Positions 8,210 through 17,523 of a DNA stretch of 64,000 nucleotides are shown here, one piece after another. The notes beneath the pieces were generated by a model, which ran no database searches, was not told the DNA's origin, and worked only from the letters and a program-made list of their open reading frames with translations. The stretch lies in contig NZ_CP033219.1 in the NCBI RefSeq assembly GCF_004006175.1, forward strand, positions 1,674,001 to 1,738,000. The letters are read 5' to 3'. Made by a program: the position numbers and the translations under genes. The stretch is from Parasedimentitalea marina. Lineage in GTDB: Bacteria > Pseudomonadota > Alphaproteobacteria > Rhodobacterales > Rhodobacteraceae. How positions within the stretch are numbered: the stretch's first letter is position 1; each line of letters begins with the position of its first letter.

Positions 8210-11200
8210 TAGAATGTCGCTCCATCGTGTAAGTCGCTGCGCCGCGCATCCTCACGCGCATCGAGCTCGCGGCGCACTTCGCGCGCCACATCCTCGGGCG
8301 ACATGCCGGGGGTTGGGTAAATGTTGAAGGTTACTGTGTCGCCCTCCTGGACTATGGCTGGCGCGGCCGCAGGCGCTGACATTGCCGGGCGCTGGTCGAT
8401 GCTTTGCAGGACCTCGGCCTGACTGGGCAGAGCGGCGGCCGGTGCGGTGATGGCAGAGGCTGCCATAGCGGCGCGCAACACGCGGGTGGGCAGGATTGAA
8501 CCGGAAACACCGGGCACAAAGATCTCCGGTGATCTCTCGCCAACAAGGTAGGGAATACCGGCCCGAACCGGACCGCCGCTGTCGCGCCCGGCCGGTTGGC
8601 TGGAGTTGGGGTCGTCGCCGCTGACCCAGTTCATTACGTCGGTGATCCACTGGGGCTTTAAGGCGGCCAGTTTTGCAGTGATGGCGTCTACCATTTCCGT
8701 AAGGAGTGAACTCATACCGTCCCATAAGGATTGGAGCAGTGCGACGCCGGTATCATAGAGGCTGAACTCGGCAAACTTGGCGATAATCTCGTCGGGAACA
8801 CCCATCAGTTCCATGGCGACGGCAACCATCCGGGCCGCGCCGTCTACCGCTGCGGTGAAGGGGTTGAATTTGGCAATCAGTTTGAAGACGCCATTCAGAA
8901 TGCCGTCTTCCATATTCAGCCGGATCTCATCAACCATTGCGCCCACAAGTGAGCCGAGCCCGTCCCATAGCGACTGGATCAGCGCGACGCCGGTGTCATA
9001 AAGACTGAAGGCCCGAAACGCCTCGACGATCTGTTCGGGAACGCCGAGCAGCTCCATCACATAGGCAATCAGACCCTGCATCCCCTCCATGGCCAGAGTG
9101 AAGGGATTGAACTCGGCCAGCAGTTTAAACACGCCCTGCAATATACCCTGGTCAAAGGCCGCGCGCACCGCCTCAACTTTCTCAGTCAGAAAGGCCACCA
9201 ACCGGTCCCAGTTTTGATAAACCACCAGGGCAAGTGCCGCGAGTGAGGTGATGATCAACCCAACCGGATTGGCCAGCATCAAAAGCCCCAATCGCCAAAA
9301 GGCCGTGGACAGCAGTTTGACCCCGCGCAATAGCGCCACCATCGGGCCTTTGCCAATCCAGGCCAGCAATCGGCCCGCCGCCCGAATTGGGGCCATGGGC
9401 AGTAGCCAGACCAGGCGCAGGGCCAGCCAGCCCCCATAAAGCTTGGCAACAGTTGCGACCAATCCGCTGTTGGCGCTGGTCCACTCTATTACTCGGCCGA
9501 CCACACCGCCCAGGGCAGTGCCCGCATTGGTGCCCCAGCTTAGCCACTGCTGTTCGGTGGCATCCATTGGCCCGAGAAGGTTGGTGAACCACTGCCAGAT
9601 CTCTTTGGCATAGGTGATAATGCTGTCGAGCATTGGCGCGGCCGGGCCCAGGGCGTCGCGGAACGTCTGCCAGAACCCGACAAAGAAAGTCTGCAGGCCC
9701 TGCCAGTTGTTGTAGATCCACACTCCGGCCATCGCGATCCCGACCAGCAGTGCGCCAACACCGGTGGCAATGAAGGCCAGACGCAGAGCAAACAGAGCGC
9801 CTCGGATCAGCTTTAAAGGGTTCAGCAGCGCCAGCAATCCAGCCGCAAGGCGGGGCAGCATCATCACCATCCAGGACGCGGCGCGAAACACATGCAGGAT
9901 GGGCAGCAGCGTGGAAAACAGCCCCCAGCGCAAGCCAATGGAGGCGATCTTTACCGCAAGCAATCCAGCCGTGAGCCGGAACAGTTGGGTGATCAATTCC
10001 GGGTGGGCCTCAGCCCATTCAATGCTTGCGCCAATCATCGGCTGCAGCACCGCCAGCAGCTCGTTCAACTCGGGCAGCAAAATGGACCCGGCCGCAATGG
10101 CAAAGCCTTTGACAAAGTTGGTGGTGACCACGATGGCATTGGCAGTGGTGGCGGCTTGCTTTTGGTATTCCGCCAGCATGGAGCCCGCATAATCTGACGG
10201 ATCTGCGATCAGTTCAAACGCCTCGCGCAGCAGATCCACATTGGTCAACAGCGGTGCAATCGCGCCTTTGCTTTCCTCGCCAAATAGCTGGCTGATAGCG
10301 GCGCTCTGTTGGTATTCGGGCAGATCAGCCATGGCATTGACCACGTCCAGAATTGCGCCCTGGGCATCTTCGTGCATTCGCTTGGACAGCGCCACCGGAT
10401 CAAAGCCAAGGGCGTCCAGCACCTTTGCCTGTCGCTTGGTGACAGCCTCGCCTTTGGTCAGTGCGCCCAGAAAGTTTTTCATACCCGTGGCCGCCACTTC
10501 CGGCGCGGCACCACCCGATAGAAAGGCCCCGGCCAGCGCCGCGATCTCTTGTTCCACCAGCCCGGCCGACTGCGCCACAGCACCCTGGCGGCGGATGATA
10601 TCCACCATCGCCGGGGCGGTGGCGTTCATGTTGTTAGAGATATGGTTGATCGCATCGCCAAGCCCCAGAGCATCACTTGCGGTCAGCTTCATGGCACTGC
10701 GCCAGGTCGCCATGGCCTGACCGGATTGCTCGGCCGTGATATCAAAGGCAACGCCCATCTGGGCCGCGTCGCGGGCAAAGGCCAGCAGTTGGTTGCGTTC
10801 CTCGTCGTCGGGCAGGGCAGAGTCGACAATGCCAGCCTGACCGGCCGCTTCAATAATCTCCGCAATGCCCTCGGCCGCCATTGGCAGGGCTCCGGACGTG
10901 GTGAGCGCCAGAATGTCGCTGCTCATTTTGTCCAGGCCCTCGGGGCTGTCAAAATCAATGACTTTTGAGACACCGGCCATTGCGGTCTCAAACTGGATGG
11001 CGGGCTGCAGGGCTTTGTAAAGCGCATAGCCAGTGGCGGCGACGGCAAAGGCCTCGCCGCGCAATGCGGCGCGGCGGGCCTCGGTGGCCGCAATCTGGGC
11101 ATTGGCCCAGTCCACACCGTTGCGCCCGGTCTGTTCGGTGACATGGCCGATCTGTTGCAACGCACCCATGACCTGGCGGGCCGGGCCGCTGGCCCGGTCC

Positions 11201-11244
11201 ACCAGATCCAGAATCAAAGCTACATTTAGATCACCGACTGCCAT
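8209..11244 (-). CDS. Tail tape-measure protein (P2 gpT type)
   Basis: The 1011-aa protein starts MAVGDLNVALILDL and has an N-terminal helical TP901-type core (residues about 80-350). Several long hydrophobic stretches follow (about 430-520 and 610-690), and then two near-repeats of roughly 80 aa around FNPFTLAMEG and FNPFTAAVDG. The C-terminus contains GGPVRAGIPYLVGERSPEIFVP-like sequence typical of tape measures. Its length sets tail length; it is threaded in the tail tube. Chaperones E and E' directly precede it, as usual. Confidence 0.92.
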   Translation of the reverse strand: MAVGDLNVALILDLVDRASGPARQVMGALQQIGHVTEQTGRNGVDWANAQIAATEARRAALRGEAFAVAATGYALYKALQPAIQFETAMAGVSKVIDFDSPEGLDKMSSDILALTTSGALPMAAEGIAEIIEAAGQAGIVDSALPDDEERNQLLAFARDAAQMGVAFDITAEQSGQAMATWRSAMKLTASDALGLGDAINHISNNMNATAPAMVDIIRRQGAVAQSAGLVEQEIAALAGAFLSGGAAPEVAATGMKNFLGALTKGEAVTKRQAKVLDALGFDPVALSKRMHEDAQGAILDVVNAMADLPEYQQSAAISQLFGEESKGAIAPLLTNVDLLREAFELIADPSDYAGSMLAEYQKQAATTANAIVVTTNFVKGFAIAAGSILLPELNELLAVLQPMIGASIEWAEAHPELITQLFRLTAGLLAVKIASIGLRWGLFSTLLPILHVFRAASWMVMMLPRLAAGLLALLNPLKLIRGALFALRLAFIATGVGALLVGIAMAGVWIYNNWQGLQTFFVGFWQTFRDALGPAAPMLDSIITYAKEIWQWFTNLLGPMDATEQQWLSWGTNAGTALGGVVGRVIEWTSANSGLVATVAKLYGGWLALRLVWLLPMAPIRAAGRLLAWIGKGPMVALLRGVKLLSTAFWRLGLLMLANPVGLIITSLAALALVVYQNWDRLVAFLTEKVEAVRAAFDQGILQGVFKLLAEFNPFTLAMEGMQGLIAYVMELLGVPEQIVEAFRAFSLYDTGVALIQSLWDGLGSLVGAMVDEIRLNMEDGILNGVFKLIAKFNPFTAAVDGAARMVAVAMELMGVPDEIIAKFAEFSLYDTGVALLQSLWDGMSSLLTEMVDAITAKLAALKPQWITDVMNWVSGDDPNSSQPAGRDSGGPVRAGIPYLVGERSPEIFVPGVSGSILPTRVLRAAMAASAITAPAAALPSQAEVLQSIDQRPAMSAPAAAPAIVQEGDTVTFNIYPTPGMSPEDVAREVRRELDAREDARRSDLHDGATF

Positions 11245-11371
11245 GGTGCGTTGCCTCGTGTTGAGCTTTGAGCCGCTGTCGCGCTTTTTCGCGCCAGAGG
11301 GCCAGATCTTCGATGGGCAGGTCGTCCATCACATCGGGGGGCCAGTGAAAGACAAAGGCGATATCCGCCAT
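11231..11371 (-). CDS. GpE-family tail assembly protein (P2 E' equivalent), 46 aa
   Basis: In a frame different from gene E I read MADIAFVFHWPPDVMDD continuing to LALWREKARQR, the hallmark of the P2 GpE/E' family (IAxxFHWPP...WRxxAxxR). GGAAGAGG lies just before the ATG at 11371, so it may be translated by itself. The frame is also open upstream and could be reached from E by a +1 or -2 ribosomal shift. It overlaps the tape-measure start by 14 nt. In P2, E and E+E' chaperone tape-measure assembly. Confidence 0.8.
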   Translation of the reverse strand: MADIAFVFHWPPDVMDDLPIEDLALWREKARQRLKAQHEATHHGSR

Positions 11372-11397
11372 TGCCTCTTCCACGTCGTCGGGAAAGC

Positions 11398-11715
11398 TTA
11401 GTTGACCGCTTCCAGCTCCAGCACCTGACCTTCCAACTGCTCCTGTTTGATGAAAAAAAGCATGGTCTTGCCCGCCAAATCGGTGAAGTCTTTCGGGTCC
11501 AGATCTGCAATCTGACTCTCGTTCAAGGGCGGCTGAGTGATGCGCGGCAGTAATTTGGTCAAAGCGCCTACGTCCATCTGCAGGATGCTGGTCAGAGCAA
11601 GGCCGCGCAGCTCTCCCGTTTTGGGTTTGCGCAGGGTGATTTCAAAGACGTCTTCGCCGTCGATCTGGACCGGCTCGACGAGGGTGACGGCGTTCAATTT
11701 GGTGATTTTTGACAT
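11398..11715 (-). CDS. E: Tail assembly chaperone (P2 gpE / Mu gp41-like)
   Basis: A 105-aa protein starting MSKITKLNAVTL with a repeated beta pattern (VTLVEPVQIDGEDVFEITLRKP) and an acidic C-terminus, matching phage tail assembly chaperones that sit between tube and tape measure. The ATG at 11715 is preferred over the open extension to 11796, which overlaps the next gene upstream. Followed 27 bp after its stop by the E' ATG. Confidence 0.82.
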   Translation of the reverse strand: MSKITKLNAVTLVEPVQIDGEDVFEITLRKPKTGELRGLALTSILQMDVGALTKLLPRITQPPLNESQIADLDPKDFTDLAGKTMLFFIKQEQLEGQVLELEAVN

Positions 11716-11719
11716 GGGT

Positions 11720-12004
11720 TTAAATCCGATTTGAAGAGGGGGTTTTGGAAGTCTGTTTTGCTTCCAATTCGTCGAGACGTGTTCGCGCCTGCTCAATGGT
11801 CAGCTTCTCGTTGGTACTTCCCAGCAGACAGAGAAAGGCCCCGGCGAGAAAGACGATAAAGCCAGCCCATTGCATGGCGGTGCTGTCTACCAAAACACCA
11901 GGCCCAAAGAGAATGGCCACCAAAATCAACCACTGAAGAATTACCAACCACATGGGAACATGTTTGTGGCGGTGGTCGATGACCTTGATATTCAAGCTGT
12001 CCAT
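11720..12004 (-). CDS. Small two-helix membrane protein in the tail operon (94 aa)
   Basis: I do not recognise a family. Two hydrophobic segments (about 17-36 and 43-62) are followed by a charged helix (IEQARTRLDELEAK). It sits between the tube gene FII and chaperone E, a place where P2 has no gene, and is co-directional with 5 bp to the chaperone. A membrane protein among tail genes is odd and may be a small inserted gene. Confidence 0.6.
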   Translation of the reverse strand: MDSLNIKVIDHRHKHVPMWLVILQWLILVAILFGPGVLVDSTAMQWAGFIVFLAGAFLCLLGSTNEKLTIEQARTRLDELEAKQTSKTPSSNRI

Positions 12005-12077
12005 GGGGCCTCCAGGGAATATTGAATTAAGTTATCGCAGGCGGCATCATACCGCCCGCGATGTTAGGACCGGTCGC

Positions 12078-12575
12078 TTAGACGCCCATGGCCTTGCGCA
12101 GCTCAACGACCTGGTCGACGCCGCCGATAACGCGCTTGCCTGCCAGGATGTCGATTTCAAACAACTCGTCGCCGTTCATAGTCAGGCGGAAATAATCAAC
12201 CGCCAGGGACAGCTTTAGCGGCACATCACTGCCGGGTTTCAGATCGCCAAAGTTGGTCGAGGTCCAGCGCCCACCCAAAGTGGCCACATAGGTGTCGGCT
12301 GAGAAATCATCCTCACCCATGGCAGCAGGGCGCAGGACCAGGCGCTTGCGGGTGCCAAACAGCTTAACGGCGTTTGGCGACCATTCGGACAGGGTGACTT
12401 CGGCATTCATCGCCTCAGTGCCCATGTCCACAGGCGAGACCCCGTCCATGCCAGCGCCCCGGTGGTTGGCCACCTGCATTTTGAGCTCGGGCAGCTTTCC
12501 CTCGGTGGCACGGCCTGCATAGCTGACCCCGTCCAGGAAGGCGTTGAAGTTGCGAATAGTGCGTGGATATATCAT
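12078..12575 (-). CDS. FII: Major tail tube protein (P2 gpFII-like)
   Basis: The 165-aa protein begins MIYPRTIRNFNAFLDG, the typical FII start, and shows the tube fold pattern with PELKMQ near 30 and IDILAGKRVIGGVDQ near the end. It polymerises inside the sheath to form the inner tube. Located directly behind the sheath gene with a 17-bp gap, as in P2. Confidence 0.93.
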   Translation of the reverse strand: MIYPRTIRNFNAFLDGVSYAGRATEGKLPELKMQVANHRGAGMDGVSPVDMGTEAMNAEVTLSEWSPNAVKLFGTRKRLVLRPAAMGEDDFSADTYVATLGGRWTSTNFGDLKPGSDVPLKLSLAVDYFRLTMNGDELFEIDILAGKRVIGGVDQVVELRKAMGV

Positions 12576-12592
12576 CGCGATTGTCCTTTCGA

Positions 12593-13777
12593 TTAAGCGG
12601 CGGCGCTGACCGAGGAAATCAATTCCTCGTAATATTCACCCTCGCGGTGGGCCCGGAAAATCAAATGTTCCAGCGGTGCGGGAGGCTCAAAGTCAAAGTC
12701 GAGATAGAGCTTGCCCGCCTTCAGGGTGGTCTCGGTGTTCAGCTCCGGGTCCAGCCAACACTTGAAGCCCAGCAAGGCACCGACATTGACCATCTGTTGG
12801 CCAAAGCCCTGCACCCCGTCGCGGATGTCTTCAAAAAGCTGCGCCGACATGGGGCGGTCCATCGCCCAAAGATGCGCGGCCTCAATGCTTTCATAGATGA
12901 TGTCGGCGGTGCGGCGCACGGACAGGAAAGCCCATTGGGCATCTGGCGTGGTGCTGCGGTTGCCCCAGAGGCGGAAGCCATCACGGCGAATGATTGTGGC
13001 CACCTCGGCCTCGTTCATCCGGTTAGCCTCGGTCTCGGTGGAACTGAGGTGGAAGCCGACGGGGCGCGTTGTGCCAGATATACCGTTGATCACCTGGTTG
13101 GACGGCGACCACCAGAAGCCGCGCTCGATGTCGCGTTTGGCGATCAACCCGGCCACATAAGCAGAGGCAGGGCGGGTGACATACGCGGCACTGACGGTGT
13201 CAAACACCGTGACGGCCGGATCCACAATGAACAACCGGTCAGAGCCCCAGTTGCCGCGCTCAGTTTTGGCGTCGGTCTCATCAGTGTTGGGGCCATCGGC
13301 AATGACCACAGCGCGGATCTTTTCCGCCACCGCGACCAGATTGGTGGTTACTGGATTGGCCGGGTCGCCCGGTATTGTGCTGGTAAAGCCAGGAGCGGCG
13401 AGAATGCGGGGTGTCAGATCCAGCTTGCTGCGCGAGGCTTCCAGCGCCCAGACGCCGGTAAACGCAGTGGCATCGCCGACAATATTGGCCAGGGTGGCGG
13501 CATCATCTGCGCCCTCGGCGACCCGGATGAACACGGCGACGCTGGCCCCTTGGGCATAGAGCGCCTCATAGGCATGTTTCAGAGTGCCGGCATCATTTAG
13601 CAGGGCGGCTTTGCGTGGACCTTCGACCAACACGGGCGTGTCCAGAGGAAAGATCGCCGCGTCGGCATCTGGTGCCGTTCCCACAATGCCAATGACCGAA
13701 CTTTTGGCGGTGGAAATGGGGCGGATACCATCGTCAATCTGGACGACTTCCACCCCGTGAAGAAACTGTTCGGGCAT
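12593..13777 (-). CDS. FI: Contractile tail sheath protein (P2 gpFI-like)
   Basis: The 394-aa product has the family start (FLHGVEVVQIDDGIRPI), the SVIGIVGTAPDAD strand, a middle RDGFRLWGNRS motif found in sheath proteins, and a C-terminal tube-contact domain. It drives tail contraction. The length matches P2 FI (about 396 aa). It proves a myovirus-type tail for prophage A. Confidence 0.95.
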   Translation of the reverse strand: MPEQFLHGVEVVQIDDGIRPISTAKSSVIGIVGTAPDADAAIFPLDTPVLVEGPRKAALLNDAGTLKHAYEALYAQGASVAVFIRVAEGADDAATLANIVGDATAFTGVWALEASRSKLDLTPRILAAPGFTSTIPGDPANPVTTNLVAVAEKIRAVVIADGPNTDETDAKTERGNWGSDRLFIVDPAVTVFDTVSAAYVTRPASAYVAGLIAKRDIERGFWWSPSNQVINGISGTTRPVGFHLSSTETEANRMNEAEVATIIRRDGFRLWGNRSTTPDAQWAFLSVRRTADIIYESIEAAHLWAMDRPMSAQLFEDIRDGVQGFGQQMVNVGALLGFKCWLDPELNTETTLKAGKLYLDFDFEPPAPLEHLIFRAHREGEYYEELISSVSAAA

Positions 13778-13779
13778 GA

Positions 13780-14301
13780 TTACGCCCCTCCGTTGATCTG
13801 AGTTTGGGCCTCGTTAAAGGCTGTTTCTGCCAGGGCTTTTGCATTCCCAAGCACGGTTTGGATTTGCGCCTCGATGTCGACTGCATCCTCCGCAATGGCG
13901 GCGATGGCGGCCTTGGTCTCGGCTTCAAGAGCGCCGATCAGCAGGGCAATCTGGCGATAGGCAGAGGCCTTGGCGTTGATCTCCGCCAGCAGTGCCTCCG
14001 AGGTGATGCCACGGGCTGCAGCCTCGCGGTCAATCATCGCTAGTTCTGCAGGTGCTGCACTGGCTGGATCGCGGGCGATCTCTTCCTTGAAGCGGTATTC
14101 CGCAAGCTTGCCCGGCGAGGCACTGGAAATCTGGGCGCGATAGGCGTTGGTGAACACTGCCACTTCCGTGCGCGCGCCTTGTTTAACCGCGGCACTGATG
14201 ACGGGTGCCGGAACGCCCGCATCCTGGGCCGATGCCACAGACCAGTTGTAGTAGGGCTGGCCGTTGTGTTCGAAACTGATGGTCAGGGTCATGAGCTGCA
14301 T
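13780..14301 (-). CDS. Probable tail-fibre assembly / accessory fibre protein (173 aa)
   Basis: Not firmly recognised. The N-terminal 50 aa include NGQPYYNWSVAS, and the rest is Ala-rich helix with the pattern AAARGITSEALLAEINAKASAY. It lies where P2 has the fibre assembly gene G, between fibre and sheath, which is the main support. Start is ATG at 14301 or 14292. Confidence 0.55.
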   Translation of the reverse strand: MQLMTLTISFEHNGQPYYNWSVASAQDAGVPAPVISAAVKQGARTEVAVFTNAYRAQISSASPGKLAEYRFKEEIARDPASAAPAELAMIDREAAARGITSEALLAEINAKASAYRQIALLIGALEAETKAAIAAIAEDAVDIEAQIQTVLGNAKALAETAFNEAQTQINGGA

Positions 14302-14304
14302 TCC

Positions 14305-15018
14305 TTACAAGCTGGTTAGATTGGTGGCGATAAGGGTGCGGATGCTGGCCGGATCAGTTGCGGCGGCGACGTCCTGTATCCAGCGCCCTGCCACCGGGCC
14401 AGTGCCGCCGTTGAGGTTGGAGACACTCAGCGCGCAAAACACATCGTTGTTGATGACGCATTGATCGGACCCGACAGGCAAGTCGATCTGACAATTGCTC
14501 AAGCGCAGGGTCATGTTGCCCCGCGAGCGGAACATGCCTTTGTCGGTGACGCCAGCCCCGGCGGTGACGGCCTCAAACTGGATTTCCTGGCACTCGAAAT
14601 AGCAGTTGCTATGGAGCGAGGACAAATCGGCGGTGCTGGCCGTATCCCCTTCCGAGGTGCCTGCAAATGTCACCTTAGCCCGACCGCCTCCCGTGACCTG
14701 GGCCTTGAACGCAACGCTCTGCTGTTTAAAATCCACCCGCTTGGAGACGTGATAATCCGTCAGGAAATAGACCGTCAGCAACCCGCCCATGGGCGTCATA
14801 TTGGCAGCCTTCTGGAGAGTCAGAAACGGGCTGGCCTCACTGCCGTCATTGGCATCATCACCCGCGACCTGATCCACATAAAAGGTGCGGTTGATATTTG
14901 GGAAGGCCGCCAGGGCAGCGGCCAAAGACGCGTCAATCACGGCATTCTTACCTTGGTAAGCTGCCGCCAAGTCAGTGATCGCCGTGATGGCTGCAGTCAT
15001 TTGTTCGGTTGTGGTCAT
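14305..15018 (-). CDS. Probable tail fibre/spike protein, beta-helix-like (237 aa)
   Basis: After a helical Ala-rich start (1-40), residues 45-220 show FYVDQVAGDDANDGSEASPF, the entry motif of right-handed beta-helix phage spikes, and then short alternating beta strands. It is probably the receptor-binding part of the fibre. It follows the H-like collar protein with an 10-bp gap. Host range cannot be read from it. Confidence 0.65.
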   Translation of the reverse strand: MTTTEQMTAAITAITDLAAAYQGKNAVIDASLAAALAAFPNINRTFYVDQVAGDDANDGSEASPFLTLQKAANMTPMGGLLTVYFLTDYHVSKRVDFKQQSVAFKAQVTGGGRAKVTFAGTSEGDTASTADLSSLHSNCYFECQEIQFEAVTAGAGVTDKGMFRSRGNMTLRLSNCQIDLPVGSDQCVINNDVFCALSVSNLNGGTGPVAGRWIQDVAAATDPASIRTLIATNLTSL

Positions 15019-15028
15019 TGGGATCTCC

Positions 15029-15544
15029 TCAATAGCTGCCGGTCAGAGCGCGCAGGAGCTCGGACTGGTTGAATTGTTCAAGGTGCAGGGTGGCGTGGCT
15101 GTAGGCGGTGGCGACGGTCAGATCGAACAGCGCATCGTCGGGCGCGTCGATGATCACCAATCCCTCGGCGATCTGGCTAAAGCTCAGGATGTGCTCGGCG
15201 ATATGGGTAACCACACCAACCGTGAAGGGTTGGAAATCACTTCCTGCCCAGAGGAAAATCAGATTACCTTCGCTGTCGAAGAACCCCATTTCACGGGCAT
15301 CAAATACCGGATCGCCTGGGGCGAACTCGGCCGTTATGCGCCAGGCGTTGCTGTCAACGATGTGGCGCTTGGTAATCGCCACGCGGGTCCGTTCATTGCG
15401 CAAGCCAATCTGGCCGTGGCCCGGATCGTAACTGGCCCCGTTGGCATCGCCGATTGCCACTTCGGTGATAGCCACCTGAGTGCCAGATCCGGCGGCGGCG
15501 TTGATCAGTGAGACGCCAATGTCAGTTAAAAGTGTTTGGGTCAT
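15029..15544 (-). CDS. Tail-collar fibre protein, P2 gpH N-terminal domain
   Basis: The 171 aa starting MTQTLLTDIGVSLI match the baseplate-attaching N-terminal domain of P2 gpH (ITEVAIGDANG, MGFFDSEGNLIFLW). The ATG at 15544 overlaps the I stop by one base (TGATG), so the longer open frame to 15619 is not used. Only the attachment domain is present; the receptor-binding part is presumably the next gene. Confidence 0.85.
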   Translation of the reverse strand: MTQTLLTDIGVSLINAAAGSGTQVAITEVAIGDANGASYDPGHGQIGLRNERTRVAITKRHIVDSNAWRITAEFAPGDPVFDAREMGFFDSEGNLIFLWAGSDFQPFTVGVVTHIAEHILSFSQIAEGLVIIDAPDDALFDLTVATAYSHATLHLEQFNQSELLRALTGSY

Positions 15545-16284
15545 CAGGCGACCGCCCTTTCTGTAATGAGGTGAGTGACGCGCGAAAGTGATTTGGGGCG
15601 CAGGGCACTGCGCAGGCAAAGCCCGGTGCTCAAGGTATTGGCGCGCGCCGCTGGATCGTGTGTGTCCTCGGATCTCCGGGTCATGCGGATCGATGCCCGC
15701 AAGGAAACCGCGCTTACCAATTCAGATGGCCGGGGGATTGGATCACTGGCCACGATCAGGTGCTGGGTGGATCGCGCGCCGGTGCGCAATGCAACAGTGG
15801 CGCCCACGCTTTGGCCGATCCGCAGCTCGTAATGGGCGCTGGCAGGTTTCACATTGTCCAGGACACGGGACAGGGTGGCAAAGAGCGCCTGGTCGATCTG
15901 CAATCCAGCCCCAAGAATATCATCGCCAAACGCGTCAACGCGGAAGGTATGGGCCGCGCCGCCGTATTCAAACCACTCCGAGATGTCGGTTCTAAAGCCA
16001 AGGCTGGCCAAGACACGGCGCACGGCCCCGCGTGTGCCTTTGACCCGGTGAACGGCAATGCTTTGCCGGATTGTGTCGCGCTTCTCAGCCTCTGACCAGG
16101 CAGCGCCCCAAACGTCGACCGAGAAGGCCCAGGCGAGCCAACCCAACAGCGGCGCGGGGCAGGTATCCGGGTTCATGAGTGTGGCGACCGCCGTCAGATC
16201 CGGCTTGGACTTGCCGATGGCCTGTTCAAGCGCGCGCTCTAGTGCGGTGCTGTTTGGGGGCAGGATGGTGGGCAGGTCAGACAT
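15544..16284 (-). CDS. I: Baseplate wedge protein (P2 gpI-like)
   Basis: The 246-aa protein contains LLPPNS-like start (LPTILPPNSTALERAL), the CPAPLLGWLAWAFSVDVW motif and VKGTRGAVRRVLASLGF, all characteristic of tail protein I. It links the baseplate wedge to the fibre. It overlaps J by 8 nt and H by one base. Confidence 0.92.
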   Translation of the reverse strand: MSDLPTILPPNSTALERALEQAIGKSKPDLTAVATLMNPDTCPAPLLGWLAWAFSVDVWGAAWSEAEKRDTIRQSIAVHRVKGTRGAVRRVLASLGFRTDISEWFEYGGAAHTFRVDAFGDDILGAGLQIDQALFATLSRVLDNVKPASAHYELRIGQSVGATVALRTGARSTQHLIVASDPIPRPSELVSAVSLRASIRMTRRSEDTHDPAARANTLSTGLCLRSALRPKSLSRVTHLITERAVA

Positions 16285-17182
16285 TGGTGCCCCCCAAGCT
16301 CAAGGCGGGCGCAATGGGGCAATAAGCGGCCTCAGTGTCGCCGACCACGATGTCGGCCAGCGGCTCGGTCAGGTTCACTTTTTGAACGCCGGGCTGGTGC
16401 AGGGCGCTGTAGATCCCCGACAGAGTGATATCAAAGCCAAGGCGGTTTTGTTCGGTGATGTAGGTGGCAATGGCGGCCTGCGCGGCGTCCAGGACCGTGT
16501 CGCTGTCGGGGCCGCTAAACAGCACCAACTCGGCGGTGATCTGATAGGGAATGAGAGTTGCAGCCTGAACCACGACCTGGTCCGTCAGGGGCCGCACGTC
16601 TTCACCGTTTAAGACGGTTTCAACGGCGTTTAAAACGCTGTTTGACGGTGTGCCGTCGTTGTCATGCGACAGCACGGTTACCGTCACCTGGCCGGGGATC
16701 TCAGAAATAACAGAGACGTCTTTGATCTCGCCAGAGGCCGAGCGCGCCCAAAAGATATAAGAGCCGCGCGGTCCCGCCGTGGAATGCCCTTCCAGCGAAA
16801 GTTGCACCCGCTGGCGCAAGGCGTCGTCGCTTTCCATGATCTGCGCAATGGGAGGTGAGACGCTGTCGTCAGCCTCTTGTGCCACCAGGCGCACGACACC
16901 CCAATAAGCCGCCAACCCATCCAGATCGGTGCCGGTGCTGAGTGCCAGCATATTGGCCCGCGCACCGTCGTTGAATTCCAGACGGTCCAACATGCGATGA
17001 TAAGCACAGACTCGCAGCAGCTTGGTGACCGGTTCGCTTTCCAGTGCCAGGTACGGCTCCAGTTCGGGCATCTGGATGATGGCCTCGGCCTTCATTTCCG
17101 CCAACAAGGTTTCATAGGCGACGGTCTGGATCACCTCGGGGGCAGGCAGCTTGGACAGGTCAATCGGGGTAAAGCCGCTCAT
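16277..17182 (-). CDS. J: Baseplate wedge protein (P2 gpJ / gp47-like)
   Basis: A 301-aa member of the baseplate J family: early FTPIDLSKLPAPEVI, the middle GTDLDGLAAYWGVVR segment, GPRGSYIFWARSA and the C-terminal YCPIAPAL. It forms the baseplate wedge with W and I. Overlaps the genes on either side by 4-8 nt. Confidence 0.93.
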   Translation of the reverse strand: MSGFTPIDLSKLPAPEVIQTVAYETLLAEMKAEAIIQMPELEPYLALESEPVTKLLRVCAYHRMLDRLEFNDGARANMLALSTGTDLDGLAAYWGVVRLVAQEADDSVSPPIAQIMESDDALRQRVQLSLEGHSTAGPRGSYIFWARSASGEIKDVSVISEIPGQVTVTVLSHDNDGTPSNSVLNAVETVLNGEDVRPLTDQVVVQAATLIPYQITAELVLFSGPDSDTVLDAAQAAIATYITEQNRLGFDITLSGIYSALHQPGVQKVNLTEPLADIVVGDTEAAYCPIAPALSLGGTNV

Positions 17183-17523
17183 TGGGTTGCGCCTTCAGTG
17201 TCGAGGCTCAATGGCATTGAGATCTCAAGGCCGTCGGCGTCGGTCAGTGCAAACTCGGCGTAGCCTGCGCCGGTGTTTACCAGCTCAATACGCGCCAGCT
17301 CGATACGCGGTTCCCACAGGTCCAGCGCCTCGGCCGTGGCCATGTAGGCGTCGATCATGGTTTCGCCATTCAAGGGCTGGTCGATGATGTTTGGCAGATC
17401 CGAGCCATAGCTGCGCTGCATCACCAGTGACCCCTTGGGCGTGGTGAGGATGTCGTGGATCGACTGCGCCAGATGCGCCGCGCCACTGAGCTGTCGCCCG
17501 CTATGTCGATCCATTCCACTCAT
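17179..17523 (-). CDS. W: Baseplate protein W (gp25-like)
   Basis: The 114-aa protein carries the gp25-like lysozyme-fold signature: HLAQSIHDILTTPKGSLVMQ-like and RSYGSDLPNIIDQP. It starts sheath assembly on the baseplate. Overlaps J and the preceding small gene by 4 nt. Confidence 0.93.
   Translation of the reverse strand: MSGMDRHSGRQLSGAAHLAQSIHDILTTPKGSLVMQRSYGSDLPNIIDQPLNGETMIDAYMATAEALDLWEPRIELARIELVNTGAGYAEFALTDADGLEISMPLSLDTEGATQ

Noticed and set aside
11226..11510. Minus-strand open frame of 94 aa overlapping E and the tape measure, at first taken for E'
   Set aside because: Its translation is Arg/Ser-rich nonsense. The true E' motif (FHWPP...WREKARQR) is in the third frame at 11231-11371.
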